Shown here: one piece after another, positions 7,052 to 14,192 of the stretch
How positions within the stretch are numbered: position 1 is the stretch's first letter
Layout: each line of letters starts with the position of its first letter
DNA from: CAIOGO01 sp964447445
GTDB taxonomy: Bacteria > Bipolaricaulota > Bipolaricaulia > UBA7950 > UBA9294
Assembly: GCA_964447445.1 (NCBI GenBank)
Contig: CAYUSW010000148.1
Span: 1 to 14,875 of the forward strand
Reading direction: 5' to 3'
DNA: 14,875 nucleotides
The notes under the pieces: model-generated
Databases searched by the model: none
What the model was told of the DNA's origin: nothing
What the model saw: the letters and a program-made list of their open reading frames with translations, nothing else
Program-made: the position numbers and the translations under genes

Positions 7052-8006
7052 GAGAGGATCCTCCGAAAGCGAAGAAGAGCGACACGAGAGCGGCTTCCGC
7101 CGGGGCGTAGGAGAGGAGCGCCCGATTCGTTGCCTCGATGGCGGCGCACGCTCGCTCAAGGCCCTGTGCAGAAGAGTCTTGCGCGGTGGAGGCTACGCTC
7201 TCGCGAAGCGCGTCGCCGCAAGCCGAGAGGAGATCGGTCAAGAAGACGAACAGCGTCGAACGCTCTTGGCCCGCCAGCGCGAAGACACCGGACGTGAAGA
7301 GCAGAGGATCCTGGGCGGCAGCCCGAGCGGCGAGGACGAGGAGCGCTTCCCTTCGTTCGATGGGGCCGCCATCAAGGCACCCCGCGATGAGATCGACGGC
7401 GGACGATGTCTGAAGCCGTGCGCGCGCTTCGTTGCGCGCCTGCTCGACGTTCAACCGGGGCGCGATGAGTGCGTCGAGTTCGCCGGCACGATCGGCGACG
7501 CGCGCTAGCCAGTCCGCCGCGCCAGCCGAGTAGCCGGCCGCCGCCAGACGTTCGGCGCTCGACGCCCGGCTCTCGAGACGGATGCGCTCGATGCGGCTGC
7601 GGGAGACGATCGTCGGCAAGAGGTCGCCCGTGTGCGCCGTGAGGAGTGCGAAGCACATGCCGCGCGTCGGCTCCTCGAGGACTTTCAGAAGGGCGTTCGC
7701 GGCCTCGGGGGTCAGGTCCTCGGCAGACGGGATGAGGCAGACTTTCCGCTCCGCCTGGACAGCTGAGAACTGCGCCATGCGCAGCACTTCGCGGACCTGG
7801 TCGATCCCGATCTTCTCCTTGCCGTCCGAAGGAAGAAGCTCCATCAGGTCGGGGTGGAGGCCGCGAAGGGCGAGAGCGTGATCCTGCGGACGGTCGCCGA
7901 GAAGCGGCGCAGCGAGGCGGCGCCCGAGAGAGACGCGGTCGCAGCGCGGCGGGACGAGGAAGATTGTCGCAGCAGCGGGCGACAGAGCCGTTCCGATCGC
8001 GGTCAT
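7041..8006 (-). CDS. holB: DNA polymerase III delta prime subunit (clamp-loader ATPase-like, HolB/DnaX family)
   Basis: A 321-residue protein. The best mark is the clamp-loader segment LTPEAANALLKVLEEPTRG (98-116), which follows IDQVREVLRMAQFSAVQAERKVCLI (68-92) and precedes LLPTIVSRSRIERIRL (129-144). It would be a stator-like subunit of the complex that loads the sliding clamp. The N terminus lacks a P-loop: where DnaX has a GPxGxGKT element there is FLVPPRCDRVSLGRRLA (16-32), and the zinc-binding cysteines are also missing. That fits delta prime, which need not bind ATP, and not DnaX. The SRC motif reads SRS, so the arginine is kept and the cysteine is not. The ATG at 8006 leaves a 5-bp gap to mobB; a start at 8042 would overlap mobB by 31 bp. 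Its ribosome-binding site is weak. Confidence 0.85.
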   Translation of the reverse strand: MTAIGTALSPAAATIFLVPPRCDRVSLGRRLAAPLLGDRPQDHALALRGLHPDLMELLPSDGKEKIGIDQVREVLRMAQFSAVQAERKVCLIPSAEDLTPEAANALLKVLEEPTRGMCFALLTAHTGDLLPTIVSRSRIERIRLESRASSAERLAAAGYSAGAADWLARVADRAGELDALIAPRLNVEQARNEARARLQTSSAVDLIAGCLDGGPIERREALLVLAARAAAQDPLLFTSGVFALAGQERSTLFVFLTDLLSACGDALRESVASTAQDSSAQGLERACAAIEATNRALLSYAPAEAALVSLFFAFGGSSHEW

Positions 8007-8011
8007 AGCGT

Positions 8012-8551
8012 TCAGAGTAGCACCGCCTCGTCGGGTGCGCAATCGTTGTCTATGTTGGCAATCAGCGTCTCGACGAAGTCGGTGATCCGCTCGACCTCGC
8101 GCCCGCCGAAGCGAGGGACGCCGTCGGGCAGGGCCACATGCTCGTCGGTCACGACGGCGAGGACGTCCATCTCGCCTGCCAGAGGCTCGCGCCGCAGATC
8201 GCGCCCGCGGCGGAAGACCTCGATCTTCGGCCAGGGACCCTGCTTGTACCCCTCGATGAGCACGATGTCGCAGCCGGCGAAGAGCACGTCAAGTTCGTTC
8301 TCGAGATTGTCTGTCTCGCCGTGGTCGAAGAAGAGGGCCGACGTGGTTATGCCTCGGAGCAGCGTCCGCGCCGCGCCGGCCTCCATGTGGAGGGCGCTGT
8401 CTGTGCCGGGAGCGTCGATGTCCTCGAGATCCGGCGCATGCTTAACCGTCCCGACGCGATAACCGCGCTCGACGAGCCTCTTTGTGACCTCGACGACGAC
8501 GCGTGTCTTTCCGCTCTCGTGATGGCCGACGAACGCGACGGTCGGGATCAT
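8012..8551 (-). CDS. mobB: molybdopterin-guanine dinucleotide biosynthesis protein B (MobB-like GTPase)
   Basis: A 179-residue P-loop protein of normal MobB size. Seen are Walker A GHHESGKT (9-16), GTVKHAP (34-40), the DSALHMEAGA helix (51-60), Walker B-like DIVLIEGYK (95-103) and PKIEVFRRG (108-116), all MobB hallmarks. MobB binds GTP and assists MobA in attaching GMP to molybdopterin for the bis-MGD cofactor. The ATG overlaps the aldehyde oxidoreductase stop (ATGA), with GAGG 6 bp upstream inside that gene, so the two are translationally coupled. This ties the protein to the metallo-pterin enzyme, although AOR-type enzymes are known for a non-nucleotide pterin. No mobA or moa/moe gene is in the window. 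Confidence 0.92.
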   Translation of the reverse strand: MIPTVAFVGHHESGKTRVVVEVTKRLVERGYRVGTVKHAPDLEDIDAPGTDSALHMEAGAARTLLRGITTSALFFDHGETDNLENELDVLFAGCDIVLIEGYKQGPWPKIEVFRRGRDLRREPLAGEMDVLAVVTDEHVALPDGVPRFGGREVERITDFVETLIANIDNDCAPDEAVLL

Positions 8552-10398
8552 GCGGCGCCTCGCCGGACCCACTCCGTGCAGTCGTCGAGACCGAGGACTC
8601 GGAGCGTCTTGGCGGTCGGGCCGAAGCGCCCGTATCCGCGCGCCTTGTAGTACGCGGCGACTGCCGCCTTCATGTCCTTGACCGAGATCGGATGCCCCGC
8701 GCTGGCACCGCGCGGCAGCGGCTCGGCGAATCGCGCCGGCAGCCCGTCGATGTCACGCGCGTGCCCGGCTCGTGCGCTGAGGAGCCGGACGAGCGCGTAC
8801 GCCCGCGCGCCGATCGCCTGCATCTCGGCGGCGTCCACCGTGAGCCCGGTGGCGGCCTCCAGGAGGGAGCGAATCGCCGGGACATTGTATCGCTGGCCCG
8901 TCTCGTTCATGGTGAAGCAGCAGAGGACGAGCGAGTTCGTAAACGACCGCAGGTTCTCGAACACGATCGACGGCTCGATCTTGTCAAGGAGCGTGAACCG
9001 GCTGTAGGTCTGGGTAACGCCGAGCTCAGGGCATGGGTTATCGTGTTCGAGCATCGAGTCGTGCATCCCCTCGAGGTGGCTTGCGCCTCGCGGCGTCGTT
9101 GCATAGGACAGGCCCATCCCCTGCTTTCCACGCGGCTCATGCATCGGCAGTTCGGCGCCTTTGATTGCCATGGCGAAGTCAGCGCCGATCTCGCGGGCAA
9201 ATAGATCCAGCCCGTCGGCCAGCCGGTCGCCGATCCCCTCGCGGCGAGCGATCGCGTGGACGACGCCGATGATGGCCGTCGGATCGCCCCACGCAATCTC
9301 CTCGTCGATCAGATCCTTCTCACTCGCCTCCATCAGGAACGCGGCCGCGACTCCGGTCGAAATCGTGTCCAAGCCGTAGTCGTTGCACAGCTGGTTCGCG
9401 AGGGCGATGGATGCGAGATCGCTGTTGTGGCAAAGCGATCCGAAGGCAGCAAGCGTTTCGTATTCCGGCCCGCCGAACTCCGGCAGAACGTTGACGCCGG
9501 CGAATTCCGTCTTGACCTGGCGCTTGCACCGGACCGGGCAGCCGGCGCATGTGTCGCGTCCGACGAGGATCGTGTCGTGCATCGTCTCACCGCCGATCGC
9601 CTCGGCTTGGTCGAACGTGCCCTCGCGGAAGTTGTCGGTGGGAAGGATGCCTTGCTCAGAGAGCCAGACGAGGCCCGAACTTGTGCCGTACTTGCCGAAG
9701 TTCTGCCAGCGCTCGTCAGTGTAGGCCTTGGCGTGTGCGGTGCGCTCCCGCTTGAGGCGCGCGGGGTCATCGAGCGGCTTGTCGGTTCGGCCGCGGACGA
9801 CGATGGCCTTGAGGAGCTTCGATCCCATCACAGCGCCAAGCCCCGGACGCCCCGCGGACCGACTGCGGTCGTTGATGATGCAGGCTTGGGACACCAGAGC
9901 TTCGCCCGCTGGGCCGATGGACGAGACGCGGCTGCCGGGATACTGCGCGACGAGGGCTTCCTCCGTCTCGCCTGTGCCGCGCCGCCACAAATCCGAAGCT
10001 GCGACCAGGTCGGCTCTTCCATCGAGCAGAACGAGCACGAGAGGCTGCGTAGCGCGGCCGCGCAGGATGATTCCGTCGTACCCGGAGCCGCCGAGTTCGT
10101 GCCCGAAGTGCCCGCCGGCGTAGGAATCCGCCACGGCGCCGGTCTTTGGCGAGACCGCGAGCACCGCGTGCCGCCCGGCCCCGACGATGCCCGTTCCCTG
10201 GAACGGGCCGGTCGCGAAGACGAGGAGGTTCTCGGGGCCCAACGGGTCGACGCGCTCCGGGAGCTCCTCGAGCAGAAGTCGCGCCGCGACGCCCTTTCCG
10301 CCGACCAGCCGCTCGCGCCAGGACTCGGGAATCGGGTACTCGGTCAGCTTCCTCCGCGTGAGATCGACATCGAGGTACCTCCCGTAGCTGCCGTTCAT
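8548..10398 (-). CDS. aldehyde:ferredoxin oxidoreductase family (tungsten-pterin, 4Fe-4S)
   Basis: A 616-residue AOR-family enzyme, full length. The N-terminal domain has GGKGVAARLLLEELP (33-47) and the TGPFQGTG and VSPKTGAVADSYAGGHFGHEL stretches (63-70, 82-102) typical of the tungsten bis-pyranopterin domain. The cluster ligands are C284, C287 and C291 (CxxCxxxC), with the fourth Cys at 493 or 494 (LVLCCF); the spacing is close to that of the Pyrococcus enzyme. The family oxidises aldehydes to acids with ferredoxin or runs in reverse. An ATG at 10398 with AGGAGG 5 bp upstream is preferred over an in-frame ATG at 10422. No twin-arginine or secretion signal is present, so it is cytoplasmic. 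It is the first gene of the mobB-holB-ricT operon and is divergent from an acyl-CoA synthetase. The substrate is unknown. Confidence 0.95.
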   Translation of the reverse strand: MNGSYGRYLDVDLTRRKLTEYPIPESWRERLVGGKGVAARLLLEELPERVDPLGPENLLVFATGPFQGTGIVGAGRHAVLAVSPKTGAVADSYAGGHFGHELGGSGYDGIILRGRATQPLVLVLLDGRADLVAASDLWRRGTGETEEALVAQYPGSRVSSIGPAGEALVSQACIINDRSRSAGRPGLGAVMGSKLLKAIVVRGRTDKPLDDPARLKRERTAHAKAYTDERWQNFGKYGTSSGLVWLSEQGILPTDNFREGTFDQAEAIGGETMHDTILVGRDTCAGCPVRCKRQVKTEFAGVNVLPEFGGPEYETLAAFGSLCHNSDLASIALANQLCNDYGLDTISTGVAAAFLMEASEKDLIDEEIAWGDPTAIIGVVHAIARREGIGDRLADGLDLFAREIGADFAMAIKGAELPMHEPRGKQGMGLSYATTPRGASHLEGMHDSMLEHDNPCPELGVTQTYSRFTLLDKIEPSIVFENLRSFTNSLVLCCFTMNETGQRYNVPAIRSLLEAATGLTVDAAEMQAIGARAYALVRLLSARAGHARDIDGLPARFAEPLPRGASAGHPISVKDMKAAVAAYYKARGYGRFGPTAKTLRVLGLDDCTEWVRRGAA

Positions 10399-10403
10399 CG
10401 CCG

Positions 10404-10409
10404 CCTCCT
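10404..10409 (-). promoter_or_regulatory. ribosome-binding site that sets the AOR start
   Basis: AGGAGG on the minus strand lies 5 bp before the ATG at 10398. It favours this start over the in-frame ATG at 10422. Confidence 0.65.
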
Positions 10410-10420
10410 CTTCCGGTGCC

Positions 10421-10426
10421 ATTGTA
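10421..10426 (-). promoter_or_regulatory. probable -10 box of the AOR-mobB-holB-ricT operon
   Basis: TACAAT on the minus strand differs from TATAAT at one base. Transcription would begin near 10414, giving a leader of about 16 nt that just contains the AGGAGG site. The -35 region is poor: no good hexamer lies 16-19 bp upstream, so an activator or a different sigma factor may be involved. Confidence 0.4.
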
Positions 10427-10458
10427 CTGCGCGCTCTCGGCACGCCGCAGACTGCCCG

Positions 10459-10487
10459 TTGCGAGGCCTCATCGCGGGCCGGATAAT
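10459..10487 (+). promoter_or_regulatory. sigma70-type promoter of the acyl-CoA synthetase / M20 operon
   Basis: TTGCGA at 10459-10464 and GATAAT at 10482-10487 with a 17-bp spacer. Transcription would start near 10494, leaving a leader of about 28 nt with a GAGGTG ribosome-binding site at 10511-10516, 5 bp before the ATG at 10522. It lies back to back with the AOR -10 box, about 33 bp away. Confidence 0.6.
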
Positions 10488-10521
10488 GCCTGCGACTTCC
10501 CAAGACGACCGAGGTGCATCC

Positions 10522-12150
10522 ATGAGAACGCTGTCCTCCGTGCTCCGCGACACGACGAAGAAGTTCCCAAAGCGGCCCGCCATCCTCGACCCGAGCGGTC
10601 GGTCTCTCACCTATTCCGAGCTCGACCAGGAGGCAAGCCGCCTCGCGCGCGGCCTCCTCGACCTCGGCGTCGGCAAGGGCGACAAGGTCGGGCTGTGGAT
10701 GCCCAACAACCCCGAGTGGGTGATCGCCTACTTCGCCATCGCCCGCATCGGCGCCGTCGTGGTTCCGATGAATACGCGCTACAAGACCCACGAGGTCGAG
10801 TACATCCTCGGAAACTCCGAGGCGACGACGCTCTTCGCCGTCGACTCATTCGTCGGCATCGACTACCTCACGATGATCGACGAGATCCGGCACAAGCTCC
10901 CGAACCTGAAGCACGTTGTCATCGTCGGCAAGACCGGTAGGGACATGCATGCCTGGAGCGACGTCGTCGCCCGCGGCACAGAACTCCTCGCCGACGGGAA
11001 GCTGGAGGCGCGCGAGAAGGCCTGCGTGCCGCACGACAACGTCTTCATCCTTTATACCTCGGGCACGACGGGAAACCCCAAGGGGGCGATGCTGTCGCAC
11101 CACAACATCGGCCACAACGGCGAGCAAGTCACCGAGGTCCTGCACGCCAATGAGAAGGACGTCTTCCTGCTTGCGGTTCCATTCTTCCACTGCTTCGGTT
11201 GCGTGATGGGCATCGCCGGGGCGATCACCTGGGGCGCGTCGATCGTGCCGATGGCCGTGTCCAAACCGGTCGAGGCGCTCGAGCTCGTCGAGCGGTTCGG
11301 CGTCACCGTCCTCTACGGCGTGCCGACGATGTTCGTTCTCGAACTCGAAGAGGTCCGTAAGGGTAAGGCCAATGGCGCGAAGTATCAGATCTCGACTCTG
11401 CGCACCGGAATCATGGCCGGGGCGCCGTGCCCGGTCGAAGTCATGCGCGGCACGATGAACGAGATGCACTGCAACGTCTCGATCGCCTACGGCCTCACCG
11501 AGGCGTCGCCCGTCATCACGATGACGCGCTTCGACGACTCGATCGAGCGCCGCGTCGAGACCGTCGGCCGCTGTCTCGACGGAATCGAGGTCAAGATCGC
11601 CGACGACGACTGGAAGCCCGTCGGAACCGGCGAGACGGGAGAGCTCGCGTGCCGTGGCTACAACGTCATGCTTGGCTACTACAAGATGCCGGACAAGACC
11701 GCCGAGTGCATCGACGAAGAAGGCTGGCTCTACTCCGGCGATCTCGCGACGATGGACGCCGAGGGCTACGTGCGCATCGTCGGCCGCAAGAAGGACATGC
11801 TGATCACCGGCGGGTTCAACGTCTACCCGGCCGAGATCGAGGAATACCTATTCACGCACCCGAAAGTCCTGAACGTGTCCGTGATCGGCGTGCCCGACCC
11901 GGTGATGGGCGAAGTGGCCGCCGTGTACGTGATCCAGCGCGAGGGAGTGAAGATCGAGCCGCAGGAGATCGTTGACTACTGTGCGAAAGAGATCGCGAAC
12001 TTCAAAGTGCCGCGCTACGTCGTCGTCGTCAGAGAGCTACCGATGACGCAGTCGGGCAAGATCCAGAAGTTCCGCCTGCGCGAGATGGCCCAGGCGGCGT
12101 TCGACAAGGGCGAGATGCAGAAGCTGTCGCCCACCGGCGGCAAGAAGTGA
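10522..12150 (+). CDS. AMP-forming acyl-CoA synthetase (fatty-acid--CoA ligase-like)
   Basis: A 542-residue member of the adenylate-forming (ANL) superfamily. It activates a carboxylic acid with ATP to the acyl-AMP, then passes it to CoA. Motifs in order: P-loop YTSGTTGNPKGAMLSH (178-193), YGLTEASP (323-330), GWLYSGDLATMDAEGYVRIV (401-420) leading to the hinge GRKKDMLITGGFNVYPAEIE (421-440), and the C-terminal catalytic lysine K513 in TQSGKIQKFRLR (509-520). The layout matches medium- and long-chain fatty acyl-CoA synthetases more than acetyl-CoA synthetase, but chain length or aromatic preference cannot be read here. The ATG at 10522 has GAGGTG 5 bp before it; the open frame continuing upstream to 9256 runs antisense through the AOR gene. 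The stop overlaps the start of the M20 gene (GTGA), and the divergent AOR could supply its acid substrate. Confidence 0.95.
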   Translation: MRTLSSVLRDTTKKFPKRPAILDPSGRSLTYSELDQEASRLARGLLDLGVGKGDKVGLWMPNNPEWVIAYFAIARIGAVVVPMNTRYKTHEVEYILGNSEATTLFAVDSFVGIDYLTMIDEIRHKLPNLKHVVIVGKTGRDMHAWSDVVARGTELLADGKLEAREKACVPHDNVFILYTSGTTGNPKGAMLSHHNIGHNGEQVTEVLHANEKDVFLLAVPFFHCFGCVMGIAGAITWGASIVPMAVSKPVEALELVERFGVTVLYGVPTMFVLELEEVRKGKANGAKYQISTLRTGIMAGAPCPVEVMRGTMNEMHCNVSIAYGLTEASPVITMTRFDDSIERRVETVGRCLDGIEVKIADDDWKPVGTGETGELACRGYNVMLGYYKMPDKTAECIDEEGWLYSGDLATMDAEGYVRIVGRKKDMLITGGFNVYPAEIEEYLFTHPKVLNVSVIGVPDPVMGEVAAVYVIQREGVKIEPQEIVDYCAKEIANFKVPRYVVVVRELPMTQSGKIQKFRLREMAQAAFDKGEMQKLSPTGGKK

Positions 12151-13382
12151 CCGCTCGATCACAGAGTGTGACGCCGATCACCATTGACCGCGATGAGGTC
12201 GTCCGCCTCGCGCAGGACCTGATTGCGATCGAGAGCCATAGCCAAACGCCCGGACGCGAAGCAGCGATCGGCCGCTTCCTCGTCGACTGGTTCCACGGGC
12301 GCGGCGTCGAGGCCGAACTCGTCCCCGCGATCGGTGACCGTGCAAACGTCATTGCGCGCCTGCCGCTTGGAGGTTCTGGTCCCACCGTTCTCCTCAACGG
12401 CCACATCGACACCGTCCCCGCCGGCGCGATGAAGGATGCTTTCACGCCGCGGATCGAGGACGGAGTCTTGTGGGGCCGTGGCGCCTGTGACATGAAGTCC
12501 GCCGTAGCAGCGATGTGCGGCGTCCTTGCTGCCGTCGCCAGAAGCCTGCCAGAGGGGCAGTCACGCTCTGGTGGTACAGCTCCTCAGTCCGCGGGTTCTC
12601 AGCTGGGTGGAGGGTGTGCCCTCCTCTTTGCGGGGACCGTGGACGAGGAGACCGGGTCGCTGGGAGTTAAGAAACTGGTCGAGTCGGGGCTAGAGGCCGA
12701 CTACGCCGTTGTCGGCGAGCCGACCAGTCTGCGAGCGGCAATCGCTCACAAAGGCGCCTGCTTCATCCGCATCGTCCTGACAGGGCGGGGTGCGCACGGC
12801 AGCTGCCCTGAGAAGGGCGTCAGCGCCGCGTCGTACGGCGCGCGGATCGTGACCGCGCTCGAAGACGAGCTGCGCCCGCGACTCGCGAAGCGGACGTATC
12901 CCCTGCTCGGCGCCTCAACCATCAGCGTTGGCCGCATCGCAGGTGGCACCGAGCCGAACATCGTCGCCGAGCGCTGCGAGATCGACGTCGATCGCCGCAC
13001 CCTCCCCGGTGAAGCCGACACCGTCGGCGAAGTACAGGACGTCGTCGCCGCGATCTGCGACGGCGTCGAGGGACTCACCTACGAGGTCTACGAGACCGAG
13101 CGCACCTCGACCGTGCCCCACGTCGCGCTGGGGACTTCGCCGGACTCCCCGCTGGCACTTGCTGCGGCGGACGCCTGCCGTGGCGCAGGACTCACCTCCA
13201 ATCCCATCGGAGTCACCTACTGGACCGACGGCGCGCACCTCGCCGCGAGCGGGATCGAGACCCTCATCCTCGGCCCTGGCGACATCGCCGACGCCCACGG
13301 TCCGAACGACCACGCACGGGTTGACGACATCATGAAGGCCGCGGAAGTCTATCTTCGTATCGCACAGGCCCTGCTGACGTGA
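12147..13382 (+). CDS. M20-family metallopeptidase/deacylase (ArgE/DapE/CPG2-like)
   Basis: A 411-residue di-zinc hydrolase with a complete active site: H86 and D88 in NGHIDTVPAG (84-93), the bridging D115 in GRGACDMKSAV (110-120), general base E167 and ligand E168 in TVDEETGS (164-171), E191 in VVGEPTSL (188-195), and H384 in DAHGPNDHA (382-390). The dimerisation domain is present with GRGAHGSCPEKG (213-224) and GRIAGGTEPNIVAE (262-275). The family cuts N-acyl amino acids, N-succinyl-diaminopimelate or small peptides; this one could be an ArgE/DapE relative or a broader N-acyl-amino-acid deacylase. Residues about 134-157 form a Gly/Ser-rich insert just before the catalytic strand. The start is GTG overlapping the ligase stop. 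The tight coupling with a CoA ligase suggests the released acid is activated next, which is inference. Confidence 0.92.
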   Translation: MTARSQSVTPITIDRDEVVRLAQDLIAIESHSQTPGREAAIGRFLVDWFHGRGVEAELVPAIGDRANVIARLPLGGSGPTVLLNGHIDTVPAGAMKDAFTPRIEDGVLWGRGACDMKSAVAAMCGVLAAVARSLPEGQSRSGGTAPQSAGSQLGGGCALLFAGTVDEETGSLGVKKLVESGLEADYAVVGEPTSLRAAIAHKGACFIRIVLTGRGAHGSCPEKGVSAASYGARIVTALEDELRPRLAKRTYPLLGASTISVGRIAGGTEPNIVAERCEIDVDRRTLPGEADTVGEVQDVVAAICDGVEGLTYEVYETERTSTVPHVALGTSPDSPLALAAADACRGAGLTSNPIGVTYWTDGAHLAASGIETLILGPGDIADAHGPNDHARVDDIMKAAEVYLRIAQALLT

Positions 13383-13383
13383 C

Positions 13384-13406
13384 CTCCAGCAAGCTTCTGC
13401 TGGGAG
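13384..13406 (+). terminator. hairpin just after the M20 stop, possible terminator
   Basis: CCAGCA (13386-13391) and TGCTGG (13398-13403) form a perfect 6-bp stem with a 6-nt loop, extendable by two pairs around a bulged G. It begins 2 bp after the M20 stop codon. There is no U-tract after it, so it may stabilise a 3' end or act with Rho. Confidence 0.4.
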
Positions 13407-13449
13407 ATGAGCCGTAGAGGTGGCCGCGACCAAACGCTAGGCGCGCTGA

Positions 13450-13497
13450 CGTTGGGTGGCACTATGCGTCAAGATGCTTGCGTTGGGTCGCGCTACG
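13450..13497. repeat. two imperfect 17-bp direct repeats
   Basis: CGTTGGGTGGCACTATG (13450-13466) and CGTTGGGTCGCGCTACG (13481-13497) match at 14 of 17 positions with a 31-bp period. The inverse core CCCAACG occurs at 13543-13549. This looks like a remnant of a small palindromic or dispersed repeat; other copies in the genome cannot be checked here. Confidence 0.45.
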
Positions 13498-13553
13498 GCC
13501 GCCAACGGCTCTGAACCCGATGAACTCCACGAATCCAAAGAGCCCAACGAACC

Positions 13554-13605
13554 GGAGCCCCTCTCCATCAGGTGGAAGGGGAGGGCTCCCCGTGATGAGG
13601 AGCCC
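13554..13605. repeat. three-arm inverted-repeat cluster (competing hairpins)
   Basis: GGAGCCC (13554-13560), GGGCTCC (13583-13589) and GGAGCCC again (13599-13605). The middle arm can pair with either outer arm. Pairing with the left arm extends to about 12 bp around one bulge (TCTCC at 13562-13566 with GGGGA at 13578-13582, one G-T pair) with a loop of about 11 nt. It could be a bidirectional terminator or a small repeat element. No T-tract follows. Confidence 0.4.
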
Positions 13606-13855
13606 TAGCCCGTGTTCTCACTTCTTCCGCCACTCCGGCGCCGCTAGTCTAGCATGTTTCCTGTTCCGCGGGAAGCTGTGCCACCCGGGCTGCAGCGCTT
13701 GCCCGATCAACTTGCCGGGCCTGCGAACGCGGGCAATGGACCAGAAGAAGCCGTCGACGAAGTGGGGCTTCGACCTAGGTGCTCGGACAACGAAGAACGC
13801 CCGGCACCCACAGACGAGGAGTTCTGCATCCACGGAGCCGACAGAACTCCCAAAG

Positions 13856-13881
13856 TGCCGGACAAGAGAGACCGTCCGGCA
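13856..13881 (-). terminator. hairpin behind the XRE regulator gene
   Basis: TGCCGGAC (13856-13863) and GTCCGGCA (13874-13881) are a perfect 8-bp inverted repeat with a 10-nt loop, beginning 10 bp past the XRE stop. Read on the minus strand it is followed by CTTTGGG, which is only a weak T-tract. Its position makes it the likely transcript end of that gene. Confidence 0.5.
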
Positions 13882-13890
13882 GCCACGGAC

Positions 13891-14145
13891 CTACGGCCTC
13901 TCTTTCGGCCCCACATCCACGATCTCGAACAGCTCAAGGAACGTCCCTCCGAGGACGCCGGCGATCTTGTGCGCGGTCGTGACGCTTGTGCTCGCGCCGT
14001 TCTCGATCGAGGAGAGCATGGGGCGGGACACGCCAATTGCGTCGGCGCAATCGGCCGACGTCAGCCCGGCGACGATGCGGGCGCGCCGGACAGCGTTTCC
14101 CTTCGACACGATGCGGTAGTACTTCTTTGGCATGATCTTGGCCAT
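13891..14145 (-). CDS. small XRE-family helix-turn-helix regulator
   Basis: An 84-residue protein, nearly all one HTH_3/XRE DNA-binding domain: VRRARIVAGLTSADCADAIG (residues 19-38) supplies the first helix and the turn, SRPMLSSIENG (40-50) the recognition helix and the typical S-x-IENG turn, and STSVTTAHKIAGVLGGTFLELFEIV (52-76) the last helices. Proteins like this act as dimeric repressors for phage, toxin-antitoxin or island genes. The start ATG at 14145 has only a weak TAGAG upstream; an internal ATG at 14133 is possible. It is alone on its strand, ends in TAG and is followed by an 8-bp hairpin. It faces away from the unknown gene at the right edge, with the control region between them, so it probably regulates that gene and itself. 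Confidence 0.85.
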   Translation of the reverse strand: MAKIMPKKYYRIVSKGNAVRRARIVAGLTSADCADAIGVSRPMLSSIENGASTSVTTAHKIAGVLGGTFLELFEIVDVGPKERP

Positions 14146-14192
14146 ACTCTACAAAGACGAGCTACCGCCGGAGAAGACAGGCAACGGCTATG

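Larger units (their letters stand above)
13407..13855. other. spacer with no convincing gene
   Basis: About 450 bp between the M20 hairpin and the hairpin behind the XRE gene. It contains two imperfect 17-bp direct repeats, a three-arm inverted-repeat cluster, and scattered short reading frames without recognisable products or ribosome-binding sites. One minus-strand frame (13833 down to 13618, 71 codons from GTG) has GC rising from codon position 2 to 1 to 3 (about 52, 62 and 77 percent by my count), as in real genes, and lies in frame with the XRE gene beyond its TAG. I recognise no family in it and a hairpin separates it from XRE, so it is not called as a gene; it may be a remnant. Confidence 0.5.

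Noticed and set aside
9256..10521. Upstream 422-codon extension of the acyl-CoA synthetase frame
   Set aside because: It runs antisense through the AOR gene; the ligase has its own promoter, ribosome-binding site and ATG at 10522.
10399..10791. N-terminal extension of the AOR frame to 10791
   Set aside because: The added sequence is antisense to the ligase start and lies upstream of the predicted transcription start; AGGAGG before 10398 fixes the start.
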